A stretch of DNA of 53,194 nucleotides from an uncultured Pseudomonadota bacterium (GTDB lineage Bacteria > Pseudomonadota > Alphaproteobacteria > RF32 > CAG-239), in contig CACWKS010000007.1 in NCBI GenBank assembly GCA_902761535.1, positions 1 to 53,194 of the forward strand, read 5' to 3'. Shown in pieces: positions 16,947 through 24,430 of this stretch. The notes under the pieces were generated by a model. The model was not told where the DNA came from and did no database searches. It saw only the letters and a list, made by a program, of their open reading frames with translations. A program made the position numbers and the translations under genes. How positions within the stretch are numbered: the stretch's first letter is position 1; each line of letters begins with the position of its first letter.

Positions 16947-17831
16947 TTATTTATTAAAATCCAGCAAAAAATTTCCTAAATTTATGATTGCTTCACTCAT
17001 ATTATCAGCAACCTTTTGAAATTGCGTAGTTTTATTGTAATTTTTCTCATTCATATACAACTTTCGATTAACTTCCAATTGCAAGGTATAAATTTTGCGT
17101 CTCGGCTGGCAATAATTAAATGTTATATAAGCCCCTGAATAAGGTTTATTACATTCAACTCTGTAACCTTTTCCCTCTAATTGTCCTTTCACAAAAGCCG
17201 AAACTTCCTCCGGACAACTCTCATCAAACAAATTACAAATACAAAAATCCAGTTGTTTGCTTTCATTCATAATATTGCAAATCATTGACGGCATGGAGTG
17301 GCAATCAACGATATAGCAACAACCGAAATTCTTAACACATTGCTCAACTAATTTAGTCAGTTTTTTATGATAAACATCATAAACCATCTTAATTCGTTCT
17401 TGTGCCTCATTATAATTAAGCAATCCTTTATAGATATTTTTATTCGGATAAACCACGCGATGCAATACTCCTAACCCGACTCGGCAACGCCTTGAATTTA
17501 CATCATTTCTTTTCGGAGCATTATAAAACATCGAATCATCGAGTTCGATTTTATCACGATTCACATCAATAAAAGTACGAGATATATTCATACTTATCAA
17601 CGGCATTCCGGCATTTGATGCTTGCTGCACCAGCTCGGTAACGTAACAATCTTCTGAAGAGCGCAATTCTTTTTCCGATAAAGCAACATTATTCAAAAAT
17701 TCTCTGGGAAAAATCTCACCGGCATGCGGAGATGACAGCACAATCGGATATTTGGCATTTTTGATATTAAATTCATCCAATATTTTCAACAAACTGTAAT
17801 TAACCTTGAAATCTATTTTTTCGTCGTTCAT
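16947..17831 (-). CDS. N-formylglutamate amidohydrolase family protein
   Basis: FGase-family zinc amidohydrolase, 294 residues. The motif SSPHAGEIFPREFL near residue 33, NRDKIELDDSMF, IVDCHSMPSM and the late LQLEVNRKLYMNE match the family. Family members release formate from N-formyl-L-glutamate at the end of histidine degradation, or act on related N-acyl amino acids. No hut genes are nearby, so the substrate is uncertain. ATG 17831 is preceded by AGGAG at nine bases. A TTG three bases earlier is possible. A TATAAT sequence at 17868-17863 on the minus strand is a possible -10 box, but its -35 is weak. Confidence 0.85.
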   Translation of the reverse strand: MNDEKIDFKVNYSLLKILDEFNIKNAKYPIVLSSPHAGEIFPREFLNNVALSEKELRSSEDCYVTELVQQASNAGMPLISMNISRTFIDVNRDKIELDDSMFYNAPKRNDVNSRRCRVGLGVLHRVVYPNKNIYKGLLNYNEAQERIKMVYDVYHKKLTKLVEQCVKNFGCCYIVDCHSMPSMICNIMNESKQLDFCICNLFDESCPEEVSAFVKGQLEGKGYRVECNKPYSGAYITFNYCQPRRKIYTLQLEVNRKLYMNEKNYNKTTQFQKVADNMSEAIINLGNFLLDFNK

Positions 17832-17949
17832 CAATCCAAGCTCCTAAGAAACAATCGGCAATATTATATCTGGCAATACTTAAATATTCACTAACGCAAA
17901 AAACTCTTGCAATTAATTTTAATATATATTATCAAGAAGAACATATCTC

Positions 17950-18007
<58 letters not shown>

Positions 18008-18026
<19 letters not shown>

Positions 18027-18104
18027 ATAAAAAAATCGGCCTTGTGCCGGTTTTTTTGTTGGTTGAATAAAACAGCTCGAACTTGTGAGCAACAAGTTTG
18101 ACTA
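18008..18104 (+). repeat. tRNA-Val 3' end and terminator, first copy of a direct repeat
   Basis: Starting in the T stem of tRNA-Val, this about 97-base unit holds the tRNA 3' end, the terminator and a tail reading GGTTGAATAAAACAG. It recurs at 18179-18270 with only single-base changes over the first 70 bases. It also contains CTCGAACTTGTG (18073-18084), the exact reverse complement of the tRNA T-arm bases 17999-18010. Confidence 0.85.
18027..18057 (+). terminator. tRNA-Val terminator
   Basis: AATCGGC, loop CTTGT, GCCGGTT, followed by a run of T. It begins a few bases after the tRNA CCA end. Confidence 0.85.
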
Positions 18105-18178
18105 CAAGACAAAGGCGGACGAGAGTACGCCGGTCGGCTTAAAGCCGATTGTCGCAGTGAACGAAGCGACAGCGAAGT
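18105..18178. other. structured unique segment between the two repeat copies
   Basis: This 74-base stretch has no coding potential. It can fold into three hairpins: GGCG/CGCC, GTCGGC/GCCGAT with loop TTAAA, and TGTCGC/GCGACA. They are enclosed by ACAAGAC (18103-18109) pairing with GTCTTGT at the start of the second repeat copy. It is more GC-rich than its surroundings, which suggests a foreign or palindromic-element origin. Function is unknown. Confidence 0.55.
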
Positions 18179-18270
18179 AGTCTTGTCATACCCACCAATA
18201 AAAAAAATCGGCCTTGTGCCGGTTTTTTTGTCGGTTGAAATAAAACAGTTGTGAGAAACAAGTTTGACTA
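18179..18270 (+). repeat. second copy of the tRNA-Val 3' end and terminator
   Basis: It repeats the last 19 bases of tRNA-Val including CCA, the terminator (about 18200-18230) and the tail, lacking about nine bases relative to the first copy. It cannot form a tRNA because the 5' three quarters are missing. The arrangement resembles a duplicated attachment site at a tRNA 3' end. Confidence 0.8.
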
Positions 18271-18277
18271 GTTTTGC

Positions 18278-18742
18278 TTAATTCACATCACCCAAAACAA
18301 CAGTTTCTTTAATCTCTTTCAGATTTTGCAAATAAGGAATGATTGCTTTCGGATAAAAATCGGAATCCGCCAATTTATCCAATTCCACCCAATTTATTTT
18401 CTGTCCGTTGCTATCCGGCTGCCCTCCGTTTCCCAAAGTTGAAAAATCCTCAACCTCACATTCAAACATCAACTCTGATAAATGAAAACAATCTAAATCA
18501 TATGGTTGATCATGATTTTTGGCAATATAATCCCGCGCCAAAACCAATCGCACCGGCTTAACCTCCAAATTAAGCTCTTCTTTACACTCTCGAATAACTG
18601 TCTCCTCCATGGTTTCACCCCATTCTCGTCCCCCGCCCGGCAATTTACTATAACGTCCGCGCCCATAATCAACACTTTCCACCATCAACTTACCATCATT
18701 GATAATAATCGCTTTTGCCGAATGTCTGAAAACCTTGTCCAT
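18278..18742 (-). CDS. Nudix hydrolase
   Basis: A 154-residue Nudix-fold pyrophosphatase. The Nudix box starts at G37 and runs through E43, R51-E52 and the metal-binding E55-E56, with asparagine (N58) where glycine is usual. Family members hydrolyse nucleoside diphosphates linked to other groups. The second half carries a family extension with LDCFHLSELMFECEV, and the exact substrate cannot be told. The ATG at 18742 has AAGGAG upstream. A clear promoter with a dyad between its boxes lies just before it. Downstream is the repeat region behind tRNA-Val. Confidence 0.88.
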   Translation of the reverse strand: MDKVFRHSAKAIIINDGKLMVESVDYGRGRYSKLPGGGREWGETMEETVIRECKEELNLEVKPVRLVLARDYIAKNHDQPYDLDCFHLSELMFECEVEDFSTLGNGGQPDSNGQKINWVELDKLADSDFYPKAIIPYLQNLKEIKETVVLGDVN

Positions 18743-18759
18743 AATTTTCTCCTTTTGAA

Positions 18760-18788
18760 ACTATATCAACTTGATATGCAGATAACAA
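18760..18788 (-). promoter_or_regulatory. Nudix gene promoter with a 15-base dyad
   Basis: Minus strand TTGTTA (18788-18783), a 17-base spacer, TATAGT (18765-18760). A dyad ATATCAA-C-TTGATAT (18763-18777) overlaps the -10 and the spacer. That is a position suited to a repressor of MarR-like or similar dimeric type. The regulator is not identified. Confidence 0.6.
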
Positions 18789-18807
18789 CCATTATCGCAA
18801 CACCGAC

Positions 18808-19833
18808 TTAAATTCTCACAATCTTATAAATATTGGCTTTTTTCCCGTTAACCAAAATATGATATTTTTCCGTTAATTCAAATTTCTTTTCCGCCAATGC
18901 TTTTTCAAAATCTTTTACATTTCCCATCAATATCACCCCGATTCCTCCGGGTTTTAATATCCTTTGAAACTCTGTCAGCATTTTATCATAAAAAATCGAA
19001 AAATCGCCGTCTTGAGAATTATACATATTCCAAGGCGGATCAGTGACAATTCTATCAAAAAATCCTGTTTCGAAATACTCTAAATTCAAAGCATCTCTTT
19101 GCTTAATAAAAAGATTTTTCTTGTTTTTTTTGAATTCGTTTTTCAGTTTTTCTATCAAACCGGCATCAGTATCACTGGCAAACATCATATTATAATCAAA
19201 ATGTTTGACTATCTCTTTAGGAATTGACCCATATCCGCAAAAAGGATCTATAATTATATCCGTTGACCTTAAATCGGCAATCCAAGCCATAATATTGCAC
19301 AATTCCGGACGTAGTGCCCCTTTATCCAATTTTTTTTCGGTTATCCGGTTATACGTCAATTTAAACAACACAAACAACCAACCTTCTCGCCGTCTTAACA
19401 ACACCACGTCTAAATCATGTCTCTTAAATTCGACTTTCAAATTTAGGCCTTGCTTAATCTGATTTTCCAAATTTTTAACAATATCAAAATTTATAGCTGT
19501 CGGCGTATTACCGTCAAATGGCAAAATCTTAAAAAACTTATATTTTGCAAAATTAACATTATCAGCAATTCCGGTTAAATTTAATTCTATTTTACTCGCA
19601 AACTTCCTTAAAGCATCATCATAAGCAAGTTTCATATCCGTCGGCGACATTGCTAAAACTTGATAAGTATTGTTAAAACATGACATCTGCAACCGAGAAA
19701 ATTCAAGTTTTGTCTTATAAACAACCAACCCGTCCAAATGTTTAACAATAACAACGTCTTTAATCTGACTTTTTAATATTGCTTCAACAACCTTTTCAAA
19801 TCCGCTTATATAAGACGATGCGTATGTATACAT
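18808..19833 (-). CDS. UPF0020-type nucleic acid methyltransferase
   Basis: SAM-dependent methyltransferase, 341 residues. The N-terminal about 170 residues resemble a divergent substrate-binding domain. The catalytic domain carries the SAM loop DPFCGYGSIP (196-205) and the catalytic DPPW (265-268), as in the UPF0020/Trm11-Trm14 group that makes N2-methylguanosine in tRNA or rRNA. The typical THUMP motif is not evident, so the N-terminus may be degenerate or different. ATG 19833 has AAGG close upstream, with tighter spacing than usual. It is probably a separate unit from the Nudix gene. Confidence 0.72.
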   Translation of the reverse strand: MYTYASSYISGFEKVVEAILKSQIKDVVIVKHLDGLVVYKTKLEFSRLQMSCFNNTYQVLAMSPTDMKLAYDDALRKFASKIELNLTGIADNVNFAKYKFFKILPFDGNTPTAINFDIVKNLENQIKQGLNLKVEFKRHDLDVVLLRRREGWLFVLFKLTYNRITEKKLDKGALRPELCNIMAWIADLRSTDIIIDPFCGYGSIPKEIVKHFDYNMMFASDTDAGLIEKLKNEFKKNKKNLFIKQRDALNLEYFETGFFDRIVTDPPWNMYNSQDGDFSIFYDKMLTEFQRILKPGGIGVILMGNVKDFEKALAEKKFELTEKYHILVNGKKANIYKIVRI

Positions 19834-19994
19834 ACCCTTGCACTTTCATTTGCTTTTTAACTATGCTTTTACTTAAATACAACTTTGCTAAAAGAGTAAA
19901 AAACTTTTATGTCTCTGGCAAGCAAAAAAATTCAACCCTACATCTATTTTATTTTTATGCTATTCAAATATAAAAATTTTTTACAACTCTTCAT

Positions 19995-21737
19995 TTATGC
20001 TCTTTGTCTGCCAAACCAACTTTTCATATTGCTCATTTCCTTTTTAAACTTATTCCATGCCAAAACTCTACGTAATCGTTTGTTATCTTTATGTATAACA
20101 TTATCACTCGCCACAACAAACTCGGTTAATTCTGTATTACTGGCTAAAAAACGATACCACGTTGTTTGTAATTTTGGCGCATAAAATCTTTCTAATACTT
20201 TATTATCCTCCAAAAAATTCTCACCTACTTCTAATAATTCCGGCAGATTCAATTCGGTTAAAGCCAAATTACTCACCATCACATGATCACCGATTTTTTC
20301 TAAATTTGGAGCATTAAAATATCTCAAACTTCTATTATTACTTAAAGATCCGCTGCCCATTTCGCGCAAACAGGGCAAACTAAGTTCTGTTAACCTCTCA
20401 TTACTTATTAAAGACACCGGACCGAATATTTCTAATTTAGGTGCGAAAAACCTGGATAAAACAACATTTTGCTTCAAACTATAATCACCAAGCTCTCTTA
20501 ACGATGGTAAATATAATTTTTCCAACCCTAGATTTTCCTCTAAAAAACAACTGTGTACTGATTCCAAATACGGGGCATTGAAGCTTGATATCAAACGATT
20601 TTTTCTTAAGAACCAATGCCCTGCAACTCGTAATTTCGGAAAATCAACTTGTGTCAATTGTTCATTGTTTGATAAAAAATAATTATTCGCAACTTCTAAA
20701 TCAGGAGCATAAAGTTTTCTAAGCTTTTTATTATATATTAAAAATTTTTCACCGGTATTTTTTACCCCGGACAAATCTAATTCCGTTATTGCACCGTTTT
20801 CCACACTTAAAACATAAACCCCATCAGCATAAATTCTTCTTTCATGCTTATTATCCGGATGTTGTTGAATGCTTATTTTTTTATTCCGAAACTTCTCTTG
20901 CAATATATGGCAAGCCGAATCTCTTGTTCCTGCTATATCTTTTACTTCACCGGTTCTCTCATCTAATACAAAATAATCCAACATTCTTTCATAACTTGTT
21001 TTCAGTTTAGTAATTGTGCTACCCGAAAAATAATAATTCGGCCCGAAATAAGTATTATTAATTTCATGATCAAAATACACCAACTGATCATTGACCATAC
21101 GAAAATTATCCGGCAATACTGAATTAGAAACATTAAAATCAACATTAAAATAATCCTTCAACGAATTTGTCAACCCTCGAATAATATTATCAGGATTGTT
21201 ATTAAAAGTAGCGTCCGGATTATTCACCGTATGATTATAACGATTTTTTATCGATATAAACCCGCCTGTTTTAGCAATTTGAATTGATATCACCGAAGTT
21301 CCGTATTCATCATCACGCTCCGGATTATCAGATGGCTTAATTTTATCAGCCCCGCGCTTAACTGCGTGAATCATATAATAATTTTTATGCCTCACCGGAT
21401 CACGAAAAGTGCATATTTCTTCGCCTGGACGATAATATTTTCTGATTGAATTTTTTTCTGCTTCATTAGTTACGACAAAAGCATCATATCCTTTTTCACT
21501 CAATAGCTCTAAAGGATTTTTATCTGTTTGATATTCAGAATCAATTTTTTCTTTATAAATTTCTCTTATAACAGGAAACAAAGCTTCTACTTTTTTACGA
21601 TCTCTTCCGGCAAATTCTAAAATATGCTTAATATTGGGAATATCCAACAATACCCCCTCAAACAAAGCATGAGCAACATCTTCTCCGTTTTGCTTTTTTA
21701 TTTGCTTAAAAATTTGCTCGGTATTAATCTCTTCCAT
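19995..21737 (-). CDS. leucine-rich-like repeat protein with nine 22-residue repeats
   Basis: I do not recognise a named family. The 580-residue protein has no signal peptide or membrane helix. The N-terminal about 310 residues are a globular region containing the distinctive ISIKNRYNHTVNNPDATF. From about 317 to 540 a solenoid follows, with a proline at exactly every 22nd residue (345, 367, 389, 411, 433, 455, 477, 499, 521). Two repeat types alternate, APxLE and LPxLRE, giving a 44-residue double unit. The C-terminus is short and basic. Such LRR-like solenoids usually bind proteins. A strong promoter and AAGGAGG indicate real expression. A host- or cell-interaction role is inference. Confidence 0.8.
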   Translation of the reverse strand: MEEINTEQIFKQIKKQNGEDVAHALFEGVLLDIPNIKHILEFAGRDRKKVEALFPVIREIYKEKIDSEYQTDKNPLELLSEKGYDAFVVTNEAEKNSIRKYYRPGEEICTFRDPVRHKNYYMIHAVKRGADKIKPSDNPERDDEYGTSVISIQIAKTGGFISIKNRYNHTVNNPDATFNNNPDNIIRGLTNSLKDYFNVDFNVSNSVLPDNFRMVNDQLVYFDHEINNTYFGPNYYFSGSTITKLKTSYERMLDYFVLDERTGEVKDIAGTRDSACHILQEKFRNKKISIQQHPDNKHERRIYADGVYVLSVENGAITELDLSGVKNTGEKFLIYNKKLRKLYAPDLEVANNYFLSNNEQLTQVDFPKLRVAGHWFLRKNRLISSFNAPYLESVHSCFLEENLGLEKLYLPSLRELGDYSLKQNVVLSRFFAPKLEIFGPVSLISNERLTELSLPCLREMGSGSLSNNRSLRYFNAPNLEKIGDHVMVSNLALTELNLPELLEVGENFLEDNKVLERFYAPKLQTTWYRFLASNTELTEFVVASDNVIHKDNKRLRRVLAWNKFKKEMSNMKSWFGRQRA

Positions 21738-21765
21738 TATTCCTCCTTGAATATAATTTACCTAA

Positions 21766-21794
21766 ATTATACTAAAAATATGTAAAAATTGCAA
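21766..21794 (-). promoter_or_regulatory. strong promoter of the repeat-protein gene
   Basis: Minus strand TTGCAA (21794-21789), a 17-base spacer, perfect TATAAT (21771-21766). Transcription would begin near 21759, about 20 bases before the AAGGAGG-preceded ATG at 21737. Confidence 0.7.
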
Positions 21795-21811
21795 GGAATA
21801 ATATCCGTCAT

Positions 21812-21836
21812 AAAAACCCCGCACAAAGCGGGGTTT
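21812..21836 (-). terminator. terminator of tRNA-Ser
   Basis: On the minus strand AAACCCCGC, loop TTTGT, GCGGGGTTT with further T residues. It ends the tRNA-Ser transcript before the repeat-protein promoter. Confidence 0.85.
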
Positions 21837-21844
21837 ATAGTAAA

Positions 21845-21937
21845 TGGCGGAGAGATAGGGATTCGAACCCTAGGTACCCCGGTTAGGAGCACAATTGATT
21901 TCGAGTCAACCGCATTCGACCACTCTGCCATCTCTCC
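21845..21937 (-). tRNA. tRNA-Ser(CGA)
   Basis: A 93-base class II tRNA with the long variable arm of serine tRNAs. The acceptor GGAGAGA pairs with TCTCTCC, and the anticodon loop CTCGAAA gives CGA (codon UCG). The T arm is AGGGTTCGAATCCCT and the 3' CCA is encoded. Confidence 0.97.
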
Positions 21938-21952
21938 GTATGGTCTGGCTTC

Positions 21953-21981
21953 TTATTAAACTTATTATTTTCATTTTGCAA
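21953..21981 (-). promoter_or_regulatory. promoter of tRNA-Ser
   Basis: Minus strand TTGCAA (21981-21976), a 17-base spacer, TAATAA (21958-21953), about 15 bases before the tRNA 5' end. Confidence 0.5.
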
Positions 21982-21992
21982 GTATTTTTTGC

Positions 21993-22511
21993 CTAAAGCT
22001 GCAAAATTATTCCGATTATTGCCGCCACCCCTATATAAAATACCGGACTTTTCTTCCATAAGCGCATAGCCGCCAACAAAGCAACAAATATCACTATACT
22101 CATTTCATCAGTTAAAGCTATTTGTGCTAAAGGTACTCCTGCCCACAATATCAAAGCAATTACTGCCGGACGCACTCCGCTCAAAAACTCTTGAACCCTC
22201 ATATTACAACTGTATCTATCCATCAACTTAGCCACCATGATAATTATAACAAACGATGGTAACACTAATGTCAAAGTCGCCAAAACCGCTCCGAAAATCC
22301 CGCCGGTATTAAAACCGGCATAAGTTGCCATATTAACTCCAATCGGTCCCGGTGTGCTTTCTGCCACCGCAATCATATTAGTCAGCTCCAATCTGCTGAA
22401 CCAATCATATTTTTCGCTCAACGCAAACAAAAAAGGAATTGTAACCAATCCGCCACCGATAGCAAATAATCCTATCTTAAAAAACTCTAAAAAAAGCCAA
22501 AAATAAATCAT
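21993..22511 (-). CDS. chromate transporter family protein, second half-size subunit
   Basis: A 172-residue membrane protein of the ChrA family, about half the size of full-length ChrA. It has about six hydrophobic segments. The motif FAIGGGLVTIPFLFAL and the STPGPIGVNMATYAGF loop are diagnostic. Half-size ChrA proteins are encoded as adjacent pairs that together make the transporter, as here. Chromate efflux is the described role, but gut-type bacteria may use the pair for another anion. Its start overlaps the end of the partner gene by four bases. Confidence 0.87.
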   Translation of the reverse strand: MIYFWLFLEFFKIGLFAIGGGLVTIPFLFALSEKYDWFSRLELTNMIAVAESTPGPIGVNMATYAGFNTGGIFGAVLATLTLVLPSFVIIIMVAKLMDRYSCNMRVQEFLSGVRPAVIALILWAGVPLAQIALTDEMSIVIFVALLAAMRLWKKSPVFYIGVAAIIGIILQL

Positions 22512-23056
22512 TTCGCAGCCTTCCTCCGCTTATACTCACCCAAAACTATCGCACCGCATCCCATAATCACCACCAATAATGCCGGTGATAAATTCAAAAA
22601 CAACATTGTCACAAATGCCACTGCAAATACTATCACTTTGCCCCAATTCTTAAGATTACTGCGAGCTAAATCAATTACCACATTAAAAATCAAAGCAACC
22701 ACTGCTATTCTGATACCCTTAAAAGCATATATAACATAGCGATTATCCATAAAATGTGTTAAAACAGATGCTATTGCTGTAATTATCAAAATTGCCGGCA
22801 AAATTACCCCTAATGTCGCCACTGCTGCACCGACTAATCCTCTCAATTTATAGCCGATAAACGTTGCAATATTAACCGCAATAATCCCCGGAGTGCATTG
22901 GCTTATTGAATACAAATCAATCAATTCTTCCGCTGAAACATAACGCCGTTTATCGACAATTTCCGCTTTAAGAATAGGCAACATTGCCGCACCGCCTCCA
23001 AACATCAATATGCCTATTTTACAAAAAATGCCGAATAATTTACTCAGTCTGACCAT
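22508..23056 (-). CDS. chromate transporter family protein, first half-size subunit
   Basis: A 182-residue half-size ChrA protein. The N-terminal motif MFGGGAAMLPILKAEI and the loop QCTPGIIAVNIATFIGYKL match the family, with about six hydrophobic segments after it. It pairs with the downstream half-size protein through an ATGA overlap at 22508-22511, so equal expression is expected. The ATG at 23056 has GAGG five bases upstream. It is divergent from the pnt operon and shares a 77-base promoter region. Confidence 0.87.
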   Translation of the reverse strand: MVRLSKLFGIFCKIGILMFGGGAAMLPILKAEIVDKRRYVSAEELIDLYSISQCTPGIIAVNIATFIGYKLRGLVGAAVATLGVILPAILIITAIASVLTHFMDNRYVIYAFKGIRIAVVALIFNVVIDLARSNLKNWGKVIVFAVAFVTMLFLNLSPALLVVIMGCGAIVLGEYKRRKAAK

Positions 23057-23067
23057 TTTTGCCTCTA

Positions 23068-23097
23068 TTGTTTATCAATTTTGAATGATTATATACT
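23068..23097 (+). promoter_or_regulatory. candidate promoter of the pnt operon
   Basis: TTGTTT (23068-23073), an 18-base spacer, TATACT (23092-23097), 36 bases before the pntAA start in the divergent gap. Confidence 0.4.
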
Positions 23098-23133
23098 CCC
23101 TTAGTTTTTTAATAGTTAACGAAAGAGCAAAAA

Positions 23134-24144
23134 ATGATTATCGGAATTATCAAAGAAACATCCCTTCATGAAACCCGAACTTGCCTAACCCCGCAAACGG
23201 CAGAAAAACTGATAACAGCCGGGTTTTCCATTAAAATGGAACAAAATGCCGGCCTAAAATCATGTTTTCGTAATTCTGAATATGCGTCTGTCGGAGTAGA
23301 AATCCTGGCTTCTTCTGAAGAAGTCTTGAAAAAATGTGATATTTGGCTGACTATCAATACTCCTGACAGCAAGTTTGCTAAATTGCTTAAAAATAACAGC
23401 CTTATTATCGGCAATTTATCAAATGATTCCTTAAAAAAAATCTTACCTTCGCTTACCTCCCGCAACATAAAATGTTTAGCCTTAAATCAAATTCCGCGCC
23501 TTTCTAAAGCCCAAAGTTTTGATATTCTGTCTTCACAAAATAATCTCTCAGGTTACCAAGCTATATTCAAGGCCGCTCAATTTTTTCCTTCAACCTTACC
23601 TTTAATGATTACTTCTGCCGGAACTTTAGCACCCGCAAAAATTCTGATAATCGGTGTCGGTGTCGCCGGATTACAAGCCATTGCCACCGCCAAAAGGCTC
23701 GGCGCTAAAGTATATGCCTATGATATCAATCAAGAAGTCAAAGAGCAGGCTGAATCGGTCGGCGCCAAATTTATCAATGATTTTCACTCGGTATTAAACG
23801 AAGTTAATGTCATTATAACTGCCGTAACACCGGCTCACTCTGCCGCTCCAAAAATCATTACTTCCGATATCCTTGAAACTTTACCCGATCACTGTATTTT
23901 AATCGATTTGGCTACAGCCCAAGGCGGTAATATTGAAAATTCTGCCGATCAAAAAATAACTCGCTGTCAAAACTGCATAATTTACGGCGATAGTGCTTTA
24001 GCCCGAGAAATTCCCCATGCCGCCAGCACATTACTGGCTAATAATTTTTATAATTTTTTAATGTATATTTTCAATCCTGAAAACCGACAAATCAAACTGA
24101 ATTCTAATGATGAAATCATTCAATCAATAATTATAAGAGGATAA
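23134..24144 (+). CDS. pntAA: NAD(P) transhydrogenase subunit alpha 1 (domain I), shortened
   Basis: The NAD(H)-binding domain I subunit of proton-translocating transhydrogenase, which drives hydride transfer from NADH to NADP+. At 336 residues it is shorter than typical separate PntAA proteins of about 380. The RQD loop is conserved (R122, Q127, D130, S133-S134 in PRLSKAQSFDILSSQ) and the NAD loop is GVGVAG (174-179). Between GAKF (210-213) and IITA (227-230) only 13 residues remain. Relatives have about 40 more there, including the GGYAKEM mobile loop that closes over the nucleotide. It heads the pntAA-pntAB-pntB operon. Confidence 0.9.
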   Translation: MIIGIIKETSLHETRTCLTPQTAEKLITAGFSIKMEQNAGLKSCFRNSEYASVGVEILASSEEVLKKCDIWLTINTPDSKFAKLLKNNSLIIGNLSNDSLKKILPSLTSRNIKCLALNQIPRLSKAQSFDILSSQNNLSGYQAIFKAAQFFPSTLPLMITSAGTLAPAKILIIGVGVAGLQAIATAKRLGAKVYAYDINQEVKEQAESVGAKFINDFHSVLNEVNVIITAVTPAHSAAPKIITSDILETLPDHCILIDLATAQGGNIENSADQKITRCQNCIIYGDSALAREIPHAASTLLANNFYNFLMYIFNPENRQIKLNSNDEIIQSIIIRG

Positions 24145-24145
24145 A

Positions 24146-24430
24146 ATGGATATCTGGTATTTGCTCAATATTTTTATGCTGGCTTGCTTTGTTGGTTATT
24201 TTACTATCCGTGAAATAACTCCGGCTCTGCATTCTCCTTTAATGAGCGTATCAAACGCTATCTCCGGCATTGTCATTTTAGGCGCTTTAATCACCTTAAA
24301 AAGTGATTTCGGCTTTTTAGACTCATTTTTTTCCTATCTGGCTTGTTTTTTTGCCGCCATAAACATTTTTGGCGGATTCGCCGTATCGCAAAGAATGTTG
24401 GAAATGTTTAAAACTGGAAAACACAAATGA
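24146..24430 (+). CDS. pntAB: NAD(P) transhydrogenase subunit alpha 2
   Basis: A 94-residue membrane subunit carrying the first part of the proton-translocating domain II. It has about three to four hydrophobic segments, including SVSNAISGIVILGALITL, whose serine- and asparagine-rich start is characteristic. Its ATG lies one base after the pntAA stop, and its end overlaps pntB by four bases. A separate PntAB is typical of Rhodospirillum-type alphaproteobacteria. In enterobacteria it is fused to PntAA. Confidence 0.93.
   Translation: MDIWYLLNIFMLACFVGYFTIREITPALHSPLMSVSNAISGIVILGALITLKSDFGFLDSFFSYLACFFAAINIFGGFAVSQRMLEMFKTGKHK

Noticed and set aside
18179..18200. A second tRNA gene downstream of tRNA-Val
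   Set aside because: Only the 3' 19 bases are repeated. D, anticodon and most of the T arm are absent.
19834..19994. A small plus-strand gene between the methyltransferase and the repeat protein
   Set aside because: The frame runs antisense into the repeat-protein end, has atypical composition and lacks a clear ribosome binding site.
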